In this document: piece after piece, positions 62,251 to 64,000 of the stretch
Numbering within the stretch: position 1 is the stretch's first letter
Layout of the letters: every line of letters starts with the position of its first letter
Assembly: GCA_000469685.2 (NCBI GenBank)
Contig: LS997562.1
Span: forward strand, 20,241,920 to 20,305,919
Reading direction: 5' to 3'
DNA length: 64,000 nucleotides
Source of the DNA: Haemonchus contortus
Lineage: Eukaryota > Nematoda > Chromadorea > Rhabditida > Trichostrongylidae
The notes under the pieces: generated by a model
What the model saw: the letters and a program-made list of their open reading frames with translations, nothing else
Told to the model about the DNA's origin: nothing
The model's database searches: none
Made by a program: the position numbers and the translations under genes

Positions 62251-64000
62251 TAAAATAGTAAAATTGAGCATTTTACATCACAGGAATGTCACACAGTACT
62301 GGAATTACAGTATATTGAGGAAAATATGCGAAATGATATCACGAAAGGATGAAAAGCAAAGGAAAAAAGCTAGAAGGGCGGGTTTCACAAATGAAAGTCG
62401 AATAATTAAAATAGCAAATGCAAAATGCTAAAAGAACCACTGCTAGAGAAGAGACATCGATTCGAGGTGGAGATTACTATTCTCTTGGTACCTCAGAATA
62501 TCGACCACGAAAAGTGCAAGGCCCACCACGAGCAGGCAAAATCGATTTCGGAAAAGAGGCAACTATCCGTCCACATATTTCGGCTTTCCTTTTCTAGCTG
62601 GCTATGCGCCATTAGTGTGAGTGCTTTTGATTGACGAATAACAAACGTGGGAAACTATAAATATCAAAAACTCTCAACAATACGGGAACCCAACTTCACC
62701 ACAAAGGCGACTACACATGGGAGTAAGAAATGTCCCAAAAGGAAACCATTAAGGAACCGGGGAAATTAACCAACGGCGTTTTTGAGGGTAATCGTATAAT
62801 TGAACGATTTATGGTGGAGCGCAAGAAAAAACGCAGCGTCTGCATACAGGAAAACGATTTCGATCACCGCCCCGCTGTTTTGCACGTTAATGTTTGCTTC
62901 TGGTCATTTGTTTTCCGTTTTTTTTCACCGCAGCGAATTGGTCAACATGCGGAAAGGAGCGCTTACAATGTAAGGATCCAGCTGCTCATCCATACTAATG
63001 TACTTACTGCGATCATTTGCCCAACAAAAACAATCCGACCATCAAGACTGAATTTTTTGAAAATAAAAAGAGAGAAACGTTGGCAAACAAAATTCAAACC
63101 ACTACGCGTGGAAAAACGTAACTGAAGTAACTGAAGTGAGCAACAGCTGCTCGTCACTGCCGACTTGTCACATCTTTGGTGACTCCTCTGCGGGGGATTT
63201 TACAACCCAAGTCAAAACCACAAGAATACCGTCATATTCAAACAACCTGTTACATGAATCATAGTCCACGCATGTCCCTGAGGACAATGCAAGGTAACAA
63301 TAGTAATGAAGCCCGGTTCCCTTAGGATCAAAGAACAAAATCGCAAATTCAAATAAGAGAAATGCGAAGAAATGTCAAGGAACGCAAGCAGCTGGGCTCC
63401 CACAAAACGAGGGAGGATGTTGAACAATCGTGCGCGGCGCACTCTTCATACTGAAGAAAAATTGTACGAAGAATATCCGAGAAAATAAGAACAGAGAGAT
63501 CATGTAAACAGAGGAAGTTGACGGTTTGATAAGAAAAGCGAAGCCAACTACCTTGCTCTCAACTATCTTACTCCCAAACTAACCCCACTCTGGAATAATG
63601 GGTACTAAAAAGTTCTCAGCGATAAGCCATGCTAAAAATGGATTCTCAAACCCGCGACTGCAACATCAGCTCCCGAACTCTCAGCACTACAACACATGGA
63701 AAAGTGAGAAACGTTCTGAATCCGTTGGACTAGCTCTTTCCAACTTTTCATTGACGAGAGTTGACCTCATCATTTTCATGCAATAGCAACATAACCCTTG
63801 TCGAAACTCAACAATAGAGCCTTTCAGAAAGGGCAGAGTTCAGAAATCGAAACTAGACTTTGTTCTGCACACGTCGAACACCTTCATGTAAATGGTTGCA
63901 GTCCATTCAAAACACTCAAATGGCCAGAAATAGCCGAGCGATCTAAACATTAGCACAAAAAGCTACATCGAAGAATCAGTCTCCCAGATTGCACTCTCAT
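62251..64000. other. Upstream of rab-10; no gene recognised
   Basis: A plus frame 62730-63125 (131 codons) is Lys/Arg-rich and contains a T-rich tract ending CACCGCAG that resembles an acceptor. No family motif. The rab-10 promoter should lie in this stretch if its leader is trans-spliced. Confidence 0.3.

Noticed and set aside
62730..63125. 131-codon plus frame upstream of rab-10
   Set aside because: No recognisable domain, and likely split by a T-rich acceptor-like sequence. Kept only as a note in the upstream region.

Overview
The window is eukaryotic and almost certainly from a nematode. The best anchor is a six-exon minus-strand gene whose 199-residue product is unmistakably RAB-10. It has very short introns as well as long ones, near-consensus nematode acceptors (TTTCAG, TTTTACAG), and a splice acceptor 16 bases before its start codon, as expected for spliced-leader addition. 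The repeat load (mariner and Tc1-like elements, TA-flanked MITEs, tRNA-derived SINEs, foldback elements) and the long repeat-filled introns suggest a large strongylid-type (hookworm-like) genome rather than a compact Caenorhabditis genome. That placement is inference.

Layout. Positions 1 to 45,000 are gene-poor and made mostly of repeats: foldback elements (about 950-2300), a TA-flanked MITE (3683-4218), a 2.3 kb mariner-type element (5459-7802), a Penelope-like remnant with a hammerhead-like motif (about 9560-10030), a complete but dead Tc1-like element with long inverted repeats (11073-12650), a dead mariner (13960-14864), about a dozen tRNA-derived SINE copies, a 1.68 kb near-perfect palindrome (29616-31294), a 128-bp minisatellite (about 31960-32620) and a GC-rich island (about 20875-21200). 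Inside this stretch I found one convincing small gene of unknown function: three exons on the minus strand, 10553 to 10060, 128 residues. A less certain group of minus-strand candidate exons lies at 12897-13787.

From 45264 to 51889 (plus strand) lie 13 in-phase exons of a four-finger C2H2 zinc-finger transcription factor. The 5' end was not found, and the 558 residues seen end at a TAG followed by an AATAAA. Immediately downstream (52175-52576, minus) is a small ORF with two CCHC zinc knuckles of BEL/Pao Gag type and a TATA box. Next to it are a perfect 34-bp palindrome and a 150-codon ORF of unknown origin. rab-10 occupies 62231 down to 56883, and its 3 kb third intron is filled with SINEs and MITEs.

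The two firm genes are typical chromosomal nematode genes: a nuclear regulator and an endosomal/Golgi trafficking GTPase. They show no operon-like relationship, since they are convergent and about 5 kb apart. I saw no CRISPR array, bacterial operon or rRNA. The most promising less-described items are the unknown 128-residue gene, the giant palindrome, the hammerhead-like motif, the isolated Gag-like zinc-knuckle ORF and a miRNA-precursor-like hairpin at 27791-27866.
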